A stretch of DNA of 64,000 nucleotides, taken from contig CANOQG010000007.1 in assembly GCA_947568835.1 (NCBI GenBank), positions 4,464,001 to 4,528,000 of the forward strand, read 5' to 3'. Shown piece after piece: positions 1-13,376 of this stretch. The position numbers and the translations under genes were made by a program. Each line of letters opens with the position of its first letter. The first letter of the stretch is position 1. The notes under the pieces were generated by a model, which saw only the letters and a list, made by a program, of their open reading frames with translations, had not been told where the DNA came from and searched no databases. The stretch is from Protonemura montana. Its lineage: Eukaryota; Arthropoda; Insecta; Plecoptera; Nemouridae.

Positions 1-1700
1 AGGACATGGGACATGGGGCAGGACATGGGGCAGGACATGGGGCATGACATGGGGCAGGACATGGGACAGGACATGGGGCAGGACATGGGGCAGGACATGG
101 GGCAGGACATGGGGCAGGACATGAGGCAGGACATGGGACAGGACATGGGGCAGGACATGGGGCAGGACATGGGACATGGGGCAGGACATGGGGCAGGACA
201 TGGAGCAGGAGATGGGGCAGGAAATGGGGCAGGACATGGGACAGGACATAGGGCAGGACATGGGGCAGGACATGAGGCAGGACATGGGGCAGGACATGGG
301 ACATAGGGCAGGACAGGGGAAGGACATGGAGCAGGACATGGGGCAGGACATGGGGCAGGACATAAGACAGGACATAGGGCAGGACATGGGGTAGGACATG
401 GGGCAGATCATGGGGCAGGACATGGGACATGGGGCAAGACATGGGACATGACATGGGACAGGACATGGGGCAGGACATGGCGCAGGACATGGGGCAGGAC
501 ATGGGGCAGGACATGGGGCAGGACATAGGGCAGGACATGGGGTAGGACATGAGGCAGGACATGGGACAGGACATGGGGCAGGACATGGGGCAGGACATGG
601 GACAGGACATAGGGCAGGACATGAGGCAGGACATGGGGCAAAACATGGGGCAGGACATGGGACAGGACATGGGGCAGGACATTGGCCAGGCTATGGGGCA
701 GGACATGGGGCAGGACATGAGGCAGGACATGGGACATGGGGAAAGACATGGGGCAGGACATGGGGCAGGACATGGGGCAGGACATGGGGCAGGACATGGG
801 ACAGGACATAGGGCAGGACATGGGGCAGGACATGGGGCAGGACATGGGGCAGGACATGGGACAGGACATGGAGCAGGACATGGGGCAGGACATGGGGCAG
901 GACATGGGACAGGACATAGGGAAGGACATGGGGCAGGAAATGGGGCAGGACATGGGGCAGGACATGGGGCAGGACATGAGGCAGGACATTGGACAGGACA
1001 TGGGGCAAAACATGGGGCAGGACATGGGACTGGACATGGGGCAGGACATGGGGCAGGACATGGGGCAGGACATGGGGCAGGACATGGGACATGAGGCAGG
1101 ACAGGGGGAGGACATGGAGCGGGACATGGGGCAGGACATGGGGCAGGACATGGAGCAGGACATGGGGCAGGAAATAAGGCAGGACATGGGACAGGACATA
1201 GGGCAGGACATGGGGCAGGACATGAGGCAGGACATGGGGCAGGACATAAGACATAGGGCAGGACAGGGGGAGGACATGGAGCAGGACATGGGGCATTACA
1301 TGGGGCAGGACATAAGACAGGACATAGGGCAGGACATGGGGCAGGACATGGGGCAGGACATGGGGCAGGACATGGGACATGGGGCAAGACATGGGGCAGG
1401 ACATGAGGCAGGACATGGGGCAGGACATGGGGCAGGACATGGGGCAGGACATGGGACATAGGGCAGGACAGGGGGAGGACATGGAGCAGGACATAAGACA
1501 GGACATAGGGCAGGACATGGGGCAGGACATGGGGCAGGACATGGGGCAGGACACGGGACATGGGGCAAGACATGGGGCAGGACATGGGGCAGGACATGGG
1601 GCAGGACATGGGGCAGGACATAGGGCAGGACATGGGGTAGGACATGAGGCAGGACATGAGACAGGACATGGGGCAGGACATGGGGCAGGACATGGGACAG
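1..1700 (+). repeat. Partial HOR at the left window edge, divergent type
   Basis: Tail of a higher-order repeat whose start lies outside the window. It carries the GGAGATGG marker near 208, the 11-mer GGACAGGGGAA near 311, ATAAGACAGG near 361, GATCATGG near 415, GGCGCAGG near 480, ATTGGCCAGG at 681, GCATTACATGG at 1,293 and GACACGGGA near 1,550. Several of these (GATCATGG, ATTGGCCAGG) are absent from the array beyond 4 kb. It lacks the GGGCCATGG marker that normally precedes the next landmark. Confidence 0.85.
440..1475 (+). repeat. Left copy of a local ~1.84-kb-offset duplication
   Basis: GGCGCAGG (near 480) and ATTGGCCAGG (681) recur exactly 1,840 bp downstream, and GCATTACATGG (1,293) recurs 1,936 bp downstream. 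The extra 96 bp is eight 12-mers gained in the right copy. The edges are approximate because the sequence on both sides is the same satellite. Confidence 0.8.
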
Positions 1701-3823
1701 GACATATTGCAGGACATGGGGCAGGACATGGGGCAAAACATGGGGCAGGACATGGGACAGGACATGGGGCAGGACATGGGGCAGGACATGGGGCAGGACA
1801 TGGGGAAGGACATGGGACATGAGGCAGGACAGGGGGAGGACATGGAGCAGGACATGGGGCAGGACATGGGGCAGGACATGGGGCAGGACATGGGACAGGA
1901 CATAGGGCAGGACATGGGGCAGGACATGAGGCAGGACATGGGGCAGGACATGGGACATAGGGCAGGACAGGGGAAGGACATGGAGCAGGACATGGGGCAG
2001 GACATGGGGCAGGACATAAGACAGGACATAGGGCAGGACATGGGGTAGAACATGGGGCAGGACATGGGGCAGGACATGGGACATGGGCAAGACATGGGGC
2101 AGGACATGGGGCAGGACATGGGGCAGGACATGGGGCAGGACATGGGGCAGGACATGGGACATGGGGCAGGACATGGGGCAGGACATGGGGCAGGACATGG
2201 GGCAGGACATGGGGCAGGACATGGGGCAGGACATAGGGCAGGCCATGGGGCAGGACATGGGGCAGGACATGGAGCAGGACATGGGACATGACATGGGACA
2301 GGACATGGGGCAGGACATGGCGCAGGACATGGGGCAGGACATGGGGCAGGACATGGGGCAGGACATAGGGCAGGACATGGGGTAGGACATGAGGCAGGAC
2401 ATGGGACAGGACATGGGGCAGGACATGGGGCAGGACATGGGACAGGACATAGGGAAGGACATGGTGCAGGACATGGGGCAAAACATGGGGCAGGACATAA
2501 GACAGGACATGGGGCAGGACATTGGCCAGGCTATGGGGCAGGACATGGGGCAGGACATGAGGCAGGACATGGGACATGGGGAAAGACATGGGGCAAGACA
2601 TGGGGCAGGACATGGGGCAGGACATGGGGCAGGACATGGGACAGGACATAGGGCAGGACATGGGGCAGGACATGGGGCAGGACATGGGGCAGGACATGGG
2701 ACAGGACATGGAGCAGGACATGGGGCAGGACATGGGGCAGGACATGGGACAGGACATAGGGAAGGACATGGGGCAGGACATGGGGCAGGACATGGGACAG
2801 GACATGGGACAGGACATAGGGCAGGACATGGGGCAGGACATGGGGCAGGACATAGGGCAGGACATGGGGCAGGAAATGGGGCAGGACATGGGGCAGGACA
2901 TGGGGCAGGACATGAGGCAGGACATTGGACAGGACATGGGGCAAAACATGGGGCAGGACATGGGACTGGACATGGGGCAGGACATGGGGCAGGACATGGG
3001 GCAGGACATGGGGCAGGACATGGGACATGAGGCAGGACAGGGGGAGGACATGGAGCGGGACATGGGGCAGGACATGGGGCAGGACATGGAGCAGGACATG
3101 GGGCAGGAAATAAGGCAGGACATGGGACAGGACATAGGGCAGGACATGGGGCAGGACATGAGGCAGGACATGGGGCAGGACATAAGACATAGGGCAGGAC
3201 AGGGGGAGGACATGGAGCAGGACATGGGGCATTACATGGGGCAGGACATAAGACAGGACATAGGGCAGGACATGGGGCAGGACATGGGGCAGGACATGGG
3301 GCAGGACATGGGACATGGGGCAAGACATGGGGCAGGACATGAGGCAGGACATGGGGCAGGACATGGGGCAGGACATGGGGCAGGACATGGGACATAGGGC
3401 AGGACAGGGGGAGGACATGGAGCAGGACATGGGGCAGGACATGGGGCAGGACATAAGACAGGACATAGGGCAGGACATGGGGCAGGACATGGGGCAGGAC
3501 ATGGGGCAGGACACGGGACCTAGGGCAAGACATGGGGCAGGACATTGGGCAGGACATGGGGCAGGACATGGGGCAGGACATGGGGCAGGACATGGGGCAG
3601 GACATGGGGCAGGAAATGGGACAGGACAAGGGGCAGGACATGGGGCAGGACATGGGCCATGGGGCAGGACATGGGGCAGGACATGGGGCAGGACATGGGG
3701 CAGGACATGGGGCAGGACATGGGGCAGGACATGGGGCAGGACATAGGGCAGGACATGGGGTAGGACATGAGGCAGGACATGAGACAGGACATGGGGCAGG
3801 ACATGGGGCAGGACATGGGACAG
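1701..3823 (+). repeat. HOR unit, 2,123 bp, divergent type
   Basis: Runs from landmark CATATTGCAGG to the next. It contains a second copy of the ATTGGCCAGG / GCATTACATGG segment seen in the preceding partial unit, and the only ACCTAGGG variant in the window (near 3,517). A 1-bp G loss near 2,085 (ATGGGCAAGAC instead of ATGGGGCAAGAC) makes a further 11-mer. It lacks the ACTTGAAGC module. Confidence 0.85.
2280..3411 (+). repeat. Right copy of the ~1.84-kb-offset duplication, with a 96-bp gain
   Basis: Contains the second ATTGGCCAGG (2,521) and GCATTACATGG (near 3,229). A 96-bp expansion lies at about 2,765-2,870, where several GGGACAGG and ATAGGGCAGG units repeat. Confidence 0.8.
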
Positions 3824-5914
3824 GACATATTGCAGGACATGGGGCAGGACATGGGGCAAAACATGGGGCAGGACATGGGACAGGACATGGGGCAGGACAT
3901 GGGGCAGGACATGGGGCAGGACATGGGGAAGGACATGGGACATGAGGCAGGACAGGGGGAGGACATGGAGCAGGACATGGGGCAGGACATGGGGCAGGAC
4001 ATGGGGCAGGACATGGGACATGGGGCAGGACATGGGGCAGGACATGGAGCAGGACATGGGACATGACATGGGACAGGACATGGGACAGGACATAGGGCAG
4101 GACATGGGGCAGGACATGGTGCAGGACATACGGCAGGACATGGGGCAGGACATGGGGCAGGACATGGGGCAGGACATGGGGCAGGACATGAGGCAGGACT
4201 TGAAGCAGGACATGGGGCAGGACATGGGGCAGGACATGGGACAGGACATGAGGCAGGACATGGGGCAGGACATGGGGCAGGACATGGGGCAGTACATGGG
4301 GCAGGACATGAGGCAGGACATGGGACAGGACATGGGGCAGGACATGGGGCAGGACATGGGACATGGGGCAGGATATGGAGCAGGACATGGGGCAGGACAT
4401 GGGGCAGGACATGGGGCAGGACATAGGGCAAGACATGGGGCAGGACATGGGGCAGGACATGGAGCAGGACATGGGACATGACATGGGACAGGACATGGGA
4501 CAGGACATAGGGCAGGACATGGGGCAGGACATGGGGCAGGACATAGGGCAGGACATGGGGCAGGACATGGGGCAGGACATGGGGCAGGACATAGGGCAGG
4601 ACATGGGGCAGGACATGGGGCAGGACATGGAGCAGGACATGGGGCAGGACATTGGGCAGGACATGAGACAGGACATGGGGCAGGACATGGGGCAGGACAT
4701 GGGGCAGGATATGGGGCAGGACATGGGGCAGGACATGAGGCAGGACATGGGACATGGGGTAAGACATGGGGCAGGACATGGAGCAGGACATGGGACAGGA
4801 CATGGGGCAGGACATGGGGCAGGACATGGGGCATGACATGGGACATGGGGCAGGACATGGGGCGGGACATGGAGCAGAAAATGGGGCAGGACATGGGGCA
4901 GGACATAGGGCAGGACATGGGGCAGGACATGGGGCAGGACATGGGGCAGGACATGGGACATGGGGCAAGACAAGGGGCAGGACATAGGGCAGGACATGGG
5001 GCAGGACATGGGGCAGGACATGGGACAGGACATAGGGCAGGACATGGGGCAGGACATGGGGCAGGACATGGGGCAGGACATGGGACATGGGGCAGGACAG
5101 GGGGAGGACATGGAGCAGGACATGGGGCAGGACATGGGGCAGGACATGGGACAGGACATAGGGAAGGACATGGGGCAGGACATGGGGCAGGACATGGAGC
5201 AGGACATGGGGCAGGACATGGGGCAGGACAAAAGACAGGACATAGGGCAGGACATGGGGTAGGACATGGGGCAGGACATGGGGCAGGACATGGGACATGG
5301 GGCAAGACATGGGGCAGGACATGGGGCAGGACATGGGGCAGGACATGGGGCAGGACATGGGGCAGGACATGGGACATGGGGCAGGACATGGGGCAGGACA
5401 TGGGGCAGGACATGGGGCAGGACATGGGGCAGGACATGGGGCAGGACATAGGGCAGGCCATGGGGCAGGACATGGGGCAGGACATGGAGCAGGACACGGG
5501 ACATGACATGGGACAGGACATGGGGCAGGACATGGGGCAGGACATAAGACAGGACATAGGGCAGGACATGGGGCAGGACATGGGGCAGGACATGGGGCAG
5601 GACACGGGACATGGGGCAAGACATGGGGCAGGACATGGGGCAGGACATGGGGCAGGACATGGGGCAGGACATGGGGCAGGACATGGGGCAGGACATGGGG
5701 CAGGAAATGGGACAGGACAAGGGGCAGGACATGGGGCAGGACATGGGCCATGGGGCAGGACATGGGGCAGGACATGGGGCAGGACATAGGGCAGGACATG
5801 GGGCAGGACATGGGGCAGGACATGGGGCAGGACATAGGGCAGGACATGGGGTAGGACATGAGGCAGGACATGAGACAGGACATGGGGCAGGACATGGGGC
5901 AGGACATGGGACAG
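3824..5914 (+). repeat. HOR unit, 2,091 bp, with ACTTGAAGC module
   Basis: Carries CATACGGCAGG near 4,128, ACTTGAAGC near 4,198 and GCAGTACATGG near 4,291, a module found in 17 HORs of the window. Private variants include CATTGGGCAGG near 4,650, a CAGAAAATGG unit near 4,876 and ACAAAAGACAGG near 5,229. AGGCCATGG occurs near 5,457 and GGGCCATGG near 5,747. Confidence 0.85.
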
Positions 5915-7674
5915 GACATATTGCAGGACATGGGGCAGGACATGGGGCAAAACATGGGGCAGGACATGGGACAGGACATGGGGCAGGACATGGGGCAGGA
6001 CATGGGGCAGGACATGGGGAAGGACATGGGACATGAGGCAGGACAGGGGGAGGACATGGAGCAGGACATGGGGCAGGACATGGGGCAGGACATGGGGCAG
6101 GACATGGGACATGGGGCAGGACATGGGGCAGGACATGGAGCAGGACATGGGACATGACATGGGACAGGACATGGGACAGGACATAGGGCAGGACATGGGG
6201 CAGGACATGGTGCAGGACATACGGCAGGACATGGGGCAGGACATGGGGCAGGACATGGGGCAGGACATGGGGCAGGACATGAGGCAGGACTTGAAGCAGG
6301 ACATGGGGCAGGACATGGGGCAGGACATGGGACAGGACATGGGGCAGGACATGGGGCAGGACATGGGGCAGGACATGGGGCAGTACATGGGGCAGGACAT
6401 GAGGCAGGACATGGGACAGGACATGGGGCAGGACATGGGACAGGACATAGGGAAGGACATGGGGCAGGACATGGGGCAGGACATGGGGCAGGACATGGGA
6501 CATGGGGCAAGACATGGGACAGGACATGGGGCAGAACATGGGGCAGGACATGGGGCAGGACATGGGGCGGGACATAGGCCAGGACATGGGGCAGGAAATG
6601 GGACAGGACAAAGGGCAGGACATGGGGCAGGACATGGGACATGGGGCAGGACATGGGGCAGGACATGGGGCATGACATGGGGCAGGACATGGGACAGGAC
6701 ATGGGGCAGGACATGGGGCAGGACATGGGGCAGGACATGGGGCAGGACATGAGGCAGGACATGGGACAGGACATGGGGCATGACATGGGGCAGGACATGG
6801 GACATGGGGCAGGACATGGGGCAGGACATGGAGCAGGAGATGGGGCAGGAAATGGGGCAGGACATGGGACAGGACATAGGGCAGGACATGGGGCAGGACA
6901 TGAGGCAGGACATGGGGCAGGACATGGGACATAGGGCAGGACAGGGGAAGGACATGGAGCAGGACATGGGGCAGGACATGGGGCAGGACATAAGACAGGA
7001 CATAGGGCAGGACATGGGGTAGGACATGGGGCAGGACATGGGGCAGGACATGGGACATGGGGCAAGACATGGGGCAGGACATGGGGCAGGACATGGGGCA
7101 GGACATGGGGCAGGACATGGGGCAGGACATGGGACATGGGGCAGGACATGGGGCAGGACATGGGGCAGGACATGGGGCAGGACATGGGGCAGGACATGGG
7201 GCAGGACATAGGGCAGGCCATGGGGCAGGACATGGGGCAGGACATGGAGCAGGACAAGGGACATGACATGGGACAGGACATGGGGCAGGACATGGGGCAG
7301 GACATGAGACAGGACATAGGGCAGGACATGGGGCAGGACATGGGGCAGGACATGGGGCAGGACACGGGACATGGGGCAAGACATGGGGCAGGACATGGGG
7401 CAGGACATGGGGCAGGACATGGGGCAGGACATGGGGCAGGACATGGGGCAGGACATGGGGCAGGAAATGGGACAGGACAAGGGGCAGGACATGGGGCAGG
7501 ACATGGGCCATGGGGCAGGACATGGGGCAGGACATGGGGCAGGACATGGGGCAGGACATGGGGCAGGACATGGGGCAGGACATGGGGCAGGACATAGGGC
7601 AGGACATGGGGTAGGACATGAGGCAGGACATGAGACAGGACATGGGGCAGGACATGGGGCAGGACATGGGACAG
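5915..7674 (+). repeat. HOR unit, 1,760 bp, most complete marker set
   Basis: Contains nearly every recurrent marker in order: AAAACATGG, the 11-mer, ATGGTGCAGG, ACTTGAAGC, GCAGTACATGG, ATAGGGAAGG, GCAGAACATGG, GCGGGACATAGG, GCATGACATGG, GGAGATGG, ATAAGACAGG, AGGGCAGGCC, GAGACAGG, GACACGGGA and GGGCCATGG. It is the best model in this window for the fuller form from which shorter classes could derive by deletion. One extra GCATGACATGG lies near 6,778. Confidence 0.85.
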
Positions 7675-10018
7675 GACATATTACAGGACATGGGGCAGGA
7701 CATGGGGCAAAACATGGGGCAGGACATGGGACAGGACATGGGGCAGGACATGGGGCAGGACATGGGGCAGGACATGGGACATGGGGCAGGACATGGGGCA
7801 GGACATGGAGCAGGACATGGAGCAGGACATGGGGCAGGACATGGGGCAGGACATGGGGCAGGACATGGGACATGGGGCAAGACATGGGACAGGACATGGG
7901 GCAGAACATGGGGCAGGACATGGGGCAGGACATGGGGCGGGACATAGGCCAGGACATGGGGCAGGAAATGGGACAGGACAAAGGGCAGGACATGGGGCAG
8001 GACATGGGACATGGGGCAGGACATGGGGCAGGACATGGGGCATGACATGGGGCAGGACATGGGACAGGACATGGGGCAGGACATGGGGCAGGACATGGTG
8101 CAGGACATGGGGCAGGACATGAGGCAGGACATGGGACAGGACATGGGGCAGGACATGGGGCAGGACATGGGACATGGGGCAGGACATGGGGCAGGACATG
8201 GAGCAGGAGATGGGGCAGGAAATGGGGCAGGACATGGGACAGGACATAGGGCAGGACATGGGGCAGGACATGAGGCAGGACATGGGGCAGGACATGGGAC
8301 ATAGGGCAGGACAGGGGAAGGACATGGAGCAGGACATGGGGCAGGACATGGGGCAGGACATAAGACAGGACATAGGGCAGGACATGGGGTAGGACATGGG
8401 GCAGGACATGGGGCAGGACATGGGACATGGGGCAAGACATGGGGCAGGACATGGGGCAGGACATGGGGCAGGACATGGGGCAGGACATGGGGCAGGACAT
8501 GGGACATGGGGCAGGACATGGGGCAGGACATAAGACAGGACATAGGGCAGGACATGGGGTAGGACATGGGGCAGGACATGGGGCAGGACATGGGTCATGG
8601 GGCAAGACATGGGGCAGGACATGGGGCAGGACATGGGGCAGGACATGGGGCAGGACATGGGGCAGGACATGGGACATGGGGCAGGACATGGGGCAGGACA
8701 TGGGGCAGGACATGGGGCAGGACATGGGGCAGGACATGGGGCAGGACATAGGGCAGGCCATGGGGCAGGACATGGGGCAGGACATGGGACATGGGGCAGG
8801 ACATGGGGCAGGACATGGAGCAGGAGATGGGGCAGGAAATGGGGCAGGACATGGGACAGGACATAGGGCAGGACATGGGGCAGGACATGGGACATGGGGC
8901 AAGACATGGGGCAGGACATGGGGCAGGACATGGGGCAGGACATGGGGCATGACATGGGGCAGGACATGGGACAGGACATGGGGCAGGACATGGGGCAGGA
9001 CATGGGGCAGGACATGGGGCAGGACATGAGGCAGGACATGGGACAGGACATGGGGCAGGACATGGGGCAGGACATGGGACATGGGGCAGGACATGGGGCA
9101 GGACATGGAGCAGGAGATGGGGCAGGAAATGGGGCAGGACATGGGACAGGACATAGGGCAGGACATGGGGCAGGACATGAGGCAGGACATGGGGCAGGAC
9201 ATGGGACATAGGGCAGGACAGGGGAAGGACATGGAGCAGGACATGGGGCAGGACATGGGGCAGGACATAAGACAGGACATAGGGCAGGACATGGGGTAGG
9301 ACATGGGGCAGGACATGGGGCAGGACATGGGACATGGGGCAAGACATGGGGCAGGACATGGGGCAGGACATGGGGCAGGACATGGGGCAGGACATGGGGC
9401 AGGACATGGGACATGGGGCAGGACATGGGGCAGGACATAAGACAGGACATAGGGCAGGACATGGGGTAGGACATGGGGCAGGACATGGGGCAGGACATGG
9501 GACATGGGGCAAGACATGGGGCAGGACATGGGGCAGGACATGGGGCAGGACATAGGGCAGGCCATGGGGCAGGACATGGGGCAGGACATGGAGCAGGACA
9601 AGGGACATGACATGGGACAGGACATGGGGCAGAACATGGGGCAGGACATGAGACAGGACATAGGGCAGGACATGGGGCAGGACATGGGGCAGGACATGGG
9701 GCAGGACACGGGACATGGGGCAAGACATGGGGCAGGACATGGGGCAGGACATGGGGGAGGACATGGGGCAGGACATGGGGCAGGACATGGGGCAGGACAT
9801 GGGGCAGGAAATGGGACAGGACAAGGGGTAGGACATGGGGCAGGACATGGGCCATGGGGCAGGACATGGGGCAGGACATGGGGCAGGACATGGGGCAGGA
9901 CATGGGGCAGGACATGGGGCAGGACATGGGGCAGGACATAGGGCAGGACATGGGGTAGGACATGAGGCAGGACATGAGACAGGACATGGGGCAGGACATG
10001 GGGCAGGACATGGGACAG
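7675..10018 (+). repeat. HOR unit, 2,344 bp, longest interval, internally reduplicated
   Basis: The GGAGATGG marker appears three times (near 8,207, 8,823 and 9,114) and the ATAAGACAGG ... GGGGTAGG pair several times, so this unit is expanded internally. A private GGGTCATGG near 8,593 creates the only minus-strand stop of that form here. The stretch about 8.43-9.2 kb recurs at about 45.97-46.75 kb (constant offset 37,541) and again in the 55.4-56.2 kb region. Confidence 0.85.
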
Positions 10019-11478
10019 GACATATTACAGGACATGGGGCAGGACATGGGGCAAAACATGGGGCAGGACATGGGACAGGACATGGGGCAGGACATGGGGC
10101 AGGACATGGGGCAGGACATGGGGAAGGACATGGGACATGAGGCAGGACAGGGGGAGGACATGGAGCAGGACATGGGGCAGGACATGGGGCAGGACATGGG
10201 GCAGGACATGGGACATGGGGCAGGACATGGGGCAGGACATGGAGCAGGACATGGGACATGACATGGGACAGGACATGGGACAGGACATAGGGCAGGACAT
10301 GGGGCAGGACATGGTGCAGGACATAGGGAAGGACATGGGGCAGGACATGGGGCAGGACATGGGGCAGGACATGGGACATGGGGCAAGACATGGGACAGGA
10401 CATGGGGCAGAACATGGGGCAGGACATGGGGCAGGACATGTGGCGGGACATAGGCCAGGACATGGGGCAGGAAATGGGACAGGACAAAGGGCAGGACATG
10501 GGGCAGGACATGGGACATGGGGCAGGACATGGGGCAGGACATGGGGCATGACATGGGGCAGGACATGGGACAGGACATGGGGCAGGACATGGGGCAGGAC
10601 ATGGGGCAGGACATGGGGCAGGACATGTTGCAGGACATGGGACAGGACATGGGGCAGGACATGGGGCAGGACATGGGACATGGGGCAGGACATGGGGCAG
10701 GACATGGAGCAGGAGATGGGGCAGGAAATGGGGCAGGACATGGGACAGGACATAGGGCAGGACATGGGGCAGGACATGAGGCAGGACATGGGGCAGGACA
10801 TGGGACATAGGGCAGGACAGGGGAAGGACATGGAGCAGGACATGGGGCAGGACATGGGGCAGGACATAAGACAGGATATAGGGCAGGACATGGGGTAGGA
10901 CATGGGGCAGGACATGGGGCAGGACATGGGACATGGGGCAAGACATGGGGCAGGACATGGGGCAGGACATGGGGCAGGACATGGGGCAGGACATGGGGCA
11001 GGACATGGGACATGGGGCAGGACATGGGGCAGGACATGGGGCAGGACATGGGGCAGGACATGGGGCAGGACATGGGGCAGGACATGGGGCAGGACATGGG
11101 GCAGGACATGAGACAGGACATAGGGCAGGACATGGGGCAGGACATGGGGCAGGACATGGGGCAGGACACGGGACATGGGGCAAGACATGGGGCAGGACAT
11201 GGGGCAGGACATGGGGCAGGACATGGGGCAGGACATGGGGCAGGACATGGGGCAGGACATGGGGCAGGAAATGGGACAGGACAAGGGGCAGGACATGGGG
11301 CAGGACATGGGCCATGGGGCAGGACATGGGGCAGGACATGGGGCAGGACATGGGGCAGGACATGGGGCAGGACATGGGGCAGGACATGGGGCAGGACATA
11401 GGGCAGGACATGGGGTAGGACATGAGGCAGGACATGAGACAGGACATGGGGCAGGACATGGGGCAGGACATGGGACAG
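10019..11478 (+). repeat. HOR unit, 1,460-bp class
   Basis: First copy of the commonest length class, using the short path from ATGGTGCAGG straight to ATAGGGAAGG. Private variants are ATGTGGCGGG near 10,438 and ATGTTGCAGG near 10,624. From here rightward the array is visibly more uniform than in the first 10 kb. Confidence 0.9.
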
Positions 11479-13376
11479 GACATATTACAGGACATGGGGC
11501 AGGACATGGGGCAAAACATGGGGCAGGACATGGGACAGGACATGGGGCAGGACATGGGGCAGGACATGGGGCAGGACATGGGGAAGGACATGGGACATGA
11601 GGCAGGACAGGGGGAGGACATGGAGCAGGACATGGGGCAGGACATGGGGCAGGACATGGGGCAGGACATGGGACATGGGGCAGGACATGGGGCAGGACAT
11701 GGAGCAGGACATGGGACATGACATGGGACAGGACATGGGACAGGACATAGGGCAGGACATAGGCCAGAACATGGTGCAGGACATACGGCAGGACATGGGG
11801 CAGGACATGGGGCAGGACATGGGGCAGGACATGGGGCAGGACATGAGGCAGGACTTGAAGCAGGACATGGGGCAGGACATGGGGCAGGACATGGGACAGG
11901 ACATGGGGCAGGACATGGGGCAGGACATGGGGCAGGACATGGGGCAGTACATGGGGCAGGACATGAGGCAGGACATGGGACAGGACATGGGGCAGGACAT
12001 GGGGCAGGACATGGGACATGGGGCAGGACATGGAGCAGGACATGGGGCAGGACATGGGGCAGGACATGGGGCAGGACATAGGGCAGGACATGGGGCAGGA
12101 CATGGGGCAGGACATGGAGCAGGACATGGGACATGACATGGGACAGGACATGGGACAGGACATAGGGCAGGACATGGGGCAGGACATGGGGCAGGACATA
12201 GGGCAGGACATGGGGCAGGACATGGGGCAGGACATGGGGCAGGACATAGGGCAGGACATGGGGCAGGACATGGGGCAGGACATGGGGCAGGACATGGGGC
12301 AGGACATGGGGCAGGACATGGGGCGGGACATAGGCCAGGACATGGGGCAGGAAATGGGACAGGACAAAGGGCAGGACATGGGGCAGGACATGGGACATGG
12401 GGCAGGACATGGGGCAGGACATGGGGCATGACATGGGGCAGGACATGGGACAGGACATGGGGCAGGACATGGGGCAGGACATGGGGCAGGACATGGGGCA
12501 GGACATGAGGCAGGACATGGGACAGGACATGGGGCAGGACATGGGGCAGGACATGGGACATGGGGCAGGACATGGGGCAGGACATGGAGCAGGAGATGGG
12601 GCAGGAAATGGGGCAGGACATGGGACAGGACATAGGGCAGGACATGGGGCAGGACATGGGGCAGGACATGGGGCAGGACATGGGGCAGGACATGGGACAT
12701 GGGGCAGGACATGGGGCAGGACATGGGGCAGGACATGGGGCAGGACATGGGGCAGGACATGAGGCAGGACATAGGGCAGGCCATGGGGCAGGACATGGGG
12801 CAGGACATGGAGCAGGACATGGGACATGACATGGGACAGGACATGGGGCAGGACATGGGGCAGGACATAAGACAGGACATAGGGCAGGACATGGGGCAGG
12901 ACATGGGGCAGGACATGGGGCAGGACACGGGAAATGGGGCAAGACATGGGGCAGGACATGGGGCAGGACATGGGGCAGGACATGGGGCAGGACATGGGGC
13001 AGGACATGAGACAGGACATAGGGCAGGACATGGGGCAGGACATGGGGCAGGACATGGGGCAGGACACGGGACATGGGGCAAGACATGGGGCAGGACATGG
13101 GGCAGGACATGGGGCAGGACATGGGGCAGGACATGGGGCAGGACATGGGGCAGGACATGGGGCAGGAAATGGGACAGGACAAGGGGCAGGACATGGGGCA
13201 GGACATGGGCCATGGGGCAGGACATGGGGCAGGACATGGGGCAGGACATGGGGCAGGACATGGGGCAGGACATGGGGCAGGACATGGGGCAGGACATAGG
13301 GCAGGACATGGGGTAGGACATGAGGCAGGACATGAGACAGGACATGGGGCAGGACATGGGGCAGGACATGGGACAG
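11479..13376 (+). repeat. HOR unit, 1,898 bp, with ATAGGCCAGAAC and ACTTGAAGC markers
   Basis: Carries ATAGGCCAGAAC near 11,760, a variant seen in only five HORs (also at about 43.99, 49.41, 53.45 and 58.81 kb), followed by ACTTGAAGC near 11,851. Its closest relative by length and marker order is the 1,905-bp unit at 58,527. Confidence 0.9.

Noticed and set aside
4833-5789. Plus-strand open frames of 60-318 codons made of Asp-Met-Gly-Gln, Gly-His-Gly-Ala and Thr-Trp-Gly-Arg repeats
   Set aside because: Same cause on the other strand. They end wherever a TAG, TGA or TAA variant unit (CATAGGG, CATGAGG, CATAAGAC, GGGTAGG) happens to fall in frame.
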